In this document: positions 61,345 through 64,000 of the stretch, one piece after another
Layout: every line of letters starts with the position of its first letter
How positions within the stretch are numbered: the first letter of the stretch is position 1
From: Ktedonobacter racemifer DSM 44963
Lineage (GTDB): Bacteria; Chloroflexota; Ktedonobacteria; Ktedonobacterales; Ktedonobacteraceae
Length of the DNA: 64,000 nt
NCBI RefSeq assembly: GCF_000178855.1
Contig: NZ_ADVG01000002.1
Span: forward strand, 1 to 64,000
Reading direction: 5' to 3'
Program-made: the position numbers and the translations under genes
Notes under the pieces: model-generated
What the model was told of the DNA's origin: nothing
What the model saw: only the letters and a program-made list of their open reading frames with translations
Database searches by the model: none

Positions 61345-61369
61345 CCGTCATTTGCAGGATGAAGGAATA

Positions 61370-61582
61370 CTACAATGATGCATCCGGGTCAGACGAAGAG
61401 TCAGTCTTCCCCTGAGCCTGCTGTTCCTGTATCTGTTGAAGCGTCTCGCGATACGCACTAAGCAAATCCAGTAACCCTAAGGCCTCCTGCGCGCTGATAT
61501 CAAAGGCGATCCCAGAGACGTGTCTGAGGGTAACTCCCTGTTCCTGAACCTGAGCACGATACCGTCCAATAATCGCTTCCAT
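61370..61582 (-). CDS. Hypothetical helical protein, 70 aa
   Basis: MEAIIGRYRAQVQEQGVTLR, then a helix-rich segment and a Gln/Ser/Asp-rich tail. GGGAGGA is well placed before the ATG at 61582. No family recognised. Confidence 0.6.
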   Translation of the reverse strand: MEAIIGRYRAQVQEQGVTLRHVSGIAFDISAQEALGLLDLLSAYRETLQQIQEQQAQGKTDSSSDPDASL

Positions 61583-61711
61583 AAATCCTCCCATACTTCA
61601 CATAGAGCGAGCGGAGCATCTGTACCAGAAAGGGCCGCTCTTAACATCCAATTACAACAAACTCCCCACTCTATAAGACGAATAAAGTGGCGGATTTTAG
61701 ATATTTGATTT

Positions 61712-61794
61712 GATTAAAATGCATTTTAATCTTTTTGACTTATAAGTTTGCTTTAGATGCACAAGAAAAAGCTTGTGCTTTAATTCACAAGCTT
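61712..61794 (-). terminator. Terminator of the Gfo/Idh gene with alternative hairpins
   Basis: On the minus strand AAGCTTGTG...CACAAGCTT (61769-61794) is followed by TTTTTC, an intrinsic terminator. GCACAAG/CTTGTGC (61759-61778) overlaps it and would exclude it. A 20-bp palindrome GATTAAAATGCATTTTAATC (61712-61731) is beyond it. Confidence 0.65.
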
Positions 61795-61834
61795 AGTTCA
61801 GGGCATTGCTAGCAAAAACAATTGGCTAGATTGG

Positions 61835-62848
61835 CTATAGGATCGGCCAATCGTGACCAGCTGACTCATAGATGGCCTCAATGGTGGCCATATTCTCCAG
61901 GGTCTCGCTCAGGCTGCGTACTGGCTCCTGACCGTTGCGAATGCAGTCGGCGAAGTGCTCGACCTCGATCTGGTATTGATCCACCACGGGGAATTTGCGC
62001 TCGCTCATCTGCCCATTCTTCATGGCGAAAACGATGCCTTCCATATTGCGTGGCGTGAAGGGAACGGGAATAGTGATCGAACCTTCGTCACCAATGATCT
62101 CCACCGACTGGCGCATGGGTAGCTCAAAGCTGGAGTCAATCAGGCCGTAGCGTCCCTCACCAAAGTCGAAAATGGCGTTCATCGCCATATCTACACCACC
62201 AAATTTTTCGACATGGACGCGCGCCGCAACGGAGACGGGAGGCTGACCATAGACAGCACGACAGAGATTGACGGTATAGCAACCTACATCCATGAGCGAG
62301 CCACCAGCCAGTTCAGGTTGAATACGAATGTTCTCCACGCGCCCACGAATATCGAAGGCAAAGGAGGCCCGCACCAGGCGTACCTGGCCAATCTCACCGG
62401 CCTGCACACGCTCCAGCGTCCACTCGATCTGTGGATGGAAGCGATACATAAAGGCCTCCATGAGCAGGCGATCATTGGCCTGAGCGGCCTCAACCATCTC
62501 GCGCGCCTCTTCCTCCGTCACGGCCAGGGGCTTCTCACACAGCACATGCTTCCCCGCCTCCAGCGCCTTGATGGTCCATTCAGCATGCAGGCTATTGGGC
62601 AGAGGGATATAGACCGCCTCGATCTCTTCATCATCGAGAATATCCTGGTAGCTACCATAGATGCGGGTCGTGGGCGAGAAGGCGTAGAGGTCCGCCGCGC
62701 GCCGAGGATCACGGCTCCCCACGGCGGCCAGGATGCCATTGCGCGAGGCCTGAATGGCGGGCGAAACGGCTTTCGCGCCGATGTTGGCGGCACTGATCAC
62801 CCCCCAGCGGACGGGACGGGTGTTAGCAGGCGACTGAGCTTGCTGCAT
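61835..62848 (-). CDS. Gfo/Idh/MocA-family NAD(P)-dependent oxidoreductase
   Basis: 337 residues: N-terminal Rossmann fold (RWGVISAANIGAKAVSPAIQ), EAVYIPLPNSLHAEWTIKAL, the catalytic lysine motif HVLCEKPLAVTEEEAREMV and the C-terminal domain with GGSLMDVGCYTVNLCRAVYG, where the family histidine is replaced in context by Cys-Tyr as in dihydrodiol dehydrogenase-like members. A sugar or cyclitol substrate is likely. Confidence 0.92.
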   Translation of the reverse strand: MQQAQSPANTRPVRWGVISAANIGAKAVSPAIQASRNGILAAVGSRDPRRAADLYAFSPTTRIYGSYQDILDDEEIEAVYIPLPNSLHAEWTIKALEAGKHVLCEKPLAVTEEEAREMVEAAQANDRLLMEAFMYRFHPQIEWTLERVQAGEIGQVRLVRASFAFDIRGRVENIRIQPELAGGSLMDVGCYTVNLCRAVYGQPPVSVAARVHVEKFGGVDMAMNAIFDFGEGRYGLIDSSFELPMRQSVEIIGDEGSITIPVPFTPRNMEGIVFAMKNGQMSERKFPVVDQYQIEVEHFADCIRNGQEPVRSLSETLENMATIEAIYESAGHDWPIL

Positions 62849-62876
62849 AGTAACGATCTATTCCTTTCAGGTAATC

Positions 62877-63650
62877 CTACACCTCGGCGCCCACAACAAA
62901 GATGCGGTCGAGGGCATGGACGACTTCAACGGGAGCCTTATAGAGCTTGCTCAAGTTCTCGCTGGTAATCACCTCCCCAGGCGTCCCAATCAAGCTCTGC
63001 CCGTTCGCGATATAGACAATGCGGTCCAGCACTGGCAGGAGTGGGTTGACATCGTGAGCGACGAGCAGGACCGTAACGCCACGCGAGCGACAGACGTTGT
63101 CCACAAGGGTAACAATATCTTGCTGGCGTGCGATATCGAGGCTGGCCAGGGGTTCGTCTAGAAGCAGGATACGAGGATTAGTTAACAGAGCCTGGGCGAT
63201 CAAGAGGCGCTGCTGCTCGCCACCAGAGAGATGGCCAACAGGGGCATTGGCATAGCGCAGAGCATCGACCTCTTCAAGTGCCTGGTCAATGATAGCGTCG
63301 CGCTTGCGGCTGGGCAGGCCAAAGCCCCAGCGATTCCCGTCCAGGCCAAAGCCTACCAGGTCGCGGGCGCGCAGGGCCAGGTCGCCCTCTACCGTGCGAT
63401 GCTGAGGAGCATAACCGATCTCTTTATTGCCGCTACGAGGCACACGACCCAGCACGCGAATCTCGCCAGCGGTGGGTTGAATAAGCCCCAGCAGCATCTT
63501 GAACAGGGTGCTCTTGCCTGCCCCGTTCGGACCTAGCACGACAACAAACTCCCCCTGCTGGATAGCCATATTGGCATCTCGTAAAATAACACGCTTGCCA
63601 AAGGATAAAGCAACATGCTGTAAAGTAATAACTGGCTCCGCTATCGTCAC
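62877..63650 (-). CDS. Metal-type ABC transporter ATP-binding protein
   Basis: 257 residues: Walker A GPNGAGKST (40-48), signature LSGGEQQRLLIAQAL, Walker B ILLLDEPLASLD and a C-terminal His (LLVAHDVNPLLP). Best fit is the Zn/Mn (ZnuC/TroB) group. The permease and binding protein are not in the window downstream; the next gene on this strand is the oxidoreductase 28 bases later. The start is GTG. The upstream neighbour is on the other strand. Confidence 0.9.
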   Translation of the reverse strand: MTIAEPVITLQHVALSFGKRVILRDANMAIQQGEFVVVLGPNGAGKSTLFKMLLGLIQPTAGEIRVLGRVPRSGNKEIGYAPQHRTVEGDLALRARDLVGFGLDGNRWGFGLPSRKRDAIIDQALEEVDALRYANAPVGHLSGGEQQRLLIAQALLTNPRILLLDEPLASLDIARQQDIVTLVDNVCRSRGVTVLLVAHDVNPLLPVLDRIVYIANGQSLIGTPGEVITSENLSKLYKAPVEVVHALDRIFVVGAEV

Positions 63651-63887
63651 GTCTCATACTCCCGCACATAGTTCTAACTGATACATTGTCTCTCTAGCCA
63701 TAGTAACACATGGGCAGAGGAAGGTCAACAAACGGGGCATTGCCTTCGCGCAGCGAGCCAAAGCAAGGCCCCAAAGGAATTTTGAAAGGCCCCGGCTGCG
63801 AGAAAGAGCTAAGAAACTTGCGGTCATGCTGGATACGTGTCTACAATAGATAAGTACCTAAACTACAATTAGAGGAGCTTATTAAAC
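63651..63887. other. Divergent spacer
   Basis: 237 bases without a gene. It must carry the promoters of the ABC gene and of the oxidoreductase at 63888; no near-consensus boxes stand out. Confidence 0.4.
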
Positions 63888-64000
63888 ATGGCACAGACAA
63901 AATATGGCCATCAGATCCGCATCGGCGTACAAATGCACCCGCAGCATACCAGCTACGAGGACTATGCAAATGGTGTACGCCGTTTCGACGAGATGGGTGT
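63888..64000 (+). CDS. LLM-class (F420-type) oxidoreductase, 5' fragment
   Basis: The window ends after 37 codons (MAQTKYGHQIRIGVQMHPQH then a Tyr-rich segment to RRFDEMGV). The start of a luciferase-like TIM barrel with a GVQMHPQ first strand fits F420-dependent LLM enzymes. AGAGGAG lies before the ATG. The 3' end is outside the window. Confidence 0.7.
   Translation, partial: MAQTKYGHQIRIGVQMHPQHTSYEDYANGVRRFDEMG

Noticed and set aside
1..64000. CRISPR array
   Set aside because: Many repeats are present but none are evenly spaced direct repeats with unique spacers; no cas gene is seen. TnpB is related to Cas12 but is part of a transposon here.

Overview
The window looks like a chromosomal segment of a soil-type Chloroflexota bacterium, most likely class Ktedonobacteria. 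This is inferred from the combination of moderate GC with strong GGAGG ribosome-binding sites, a menaquinol-type b6c complex with a membrane cupredoxin, an LLM-type (F420-family) oxidoreductase start, MetY plus a CysO/CysM/Mec sulfur cluster, TnpB elements without TnpA, and very many long palindromes between genes. No rRNA or single marker fixes the taxonomy.

Layout. 1-11440: tRNA-Gly(CCC), a PspA/IM30 protein, a GAF-GAF sensor kinase, a molybdopterin oxidoreductase, a DnaQ exonuclease fused to a DinG-like domain whose ATPase motifs look dead, an ITPase (RdgB/HAM1) and a RecA-like ATPase. 11825-16855: a tRNA-Thr(CGT) carrying an integrated element of about 5 kb bounded by 37-bp direct repeats. 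It encodes a tyrosine integrase, small Zn-ribbon and membrane proteins, an HUH-type Rep, a secreted peptidoglycan-binding protein, a Uma2-type protein and a Gly/Tyr/Trp repeat protein. 16856-19740: debris of older mobile DNA (a broken Rep 5' end, a frameshifted and truncated TnpB) mixed with small secreted or membrane proteins. 19900-21480: an ArsR/SRPBCC/DHFR-like operon. 21746-30700: a DUF1992 protein, a divergent LarC, a sigma factor with an overlapping partner, a secreted LamG-Hydin-LamG protein, glycogen synthase and a HAD phosphatase.

30800-36000 is a minus-strand respiratory operon in the order cytochrome b6, subunit IV, Rieske, membrane cupredoxin, polytopic membrane protein. 36640-38440 is a NarX/NarL-like two-component pair. 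38500-50200 holds a zinc-ribbon membrane protein, a pyridine nucleotide-disulfide oxidoreductase, a DtxR regulator, a Nudix hydrolase, an MFS exporter, a nearly complete TnpB element, a MarR regulator and a GT-C type glycosyltransferase. 50475-53430 is a CysO-dependent cysteine synthesis operon (rhodanese-MoeB, CysO, CysM, JAMM protease). 53680-64000 carries a HEAT-repeat protein, an orphan molybdenum hydroxylase large subunit, MetY, a CoA-binding protein, a nucleoside deaminase, a PD-(D/E)xK-like protein, a Gfo/Idh oxidoreductase, a metal ABC ATPase and the start of an LLM oxidoreductase.

The most unusual feature is the density of long, near-perfect palindromes at gene borders (arms 12-36 bp, tiny loops, a different sequence at each site). 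Several are flanked by a shared box, TCGCGCCTGCGGCGCTC or its complement. At least four other small palindromic repeat families are present. These look like a conserved-frame, variable-payload hairpin family acting as 3'-end structures or mobile repeats, and they are the best candidate here for something undescribed.
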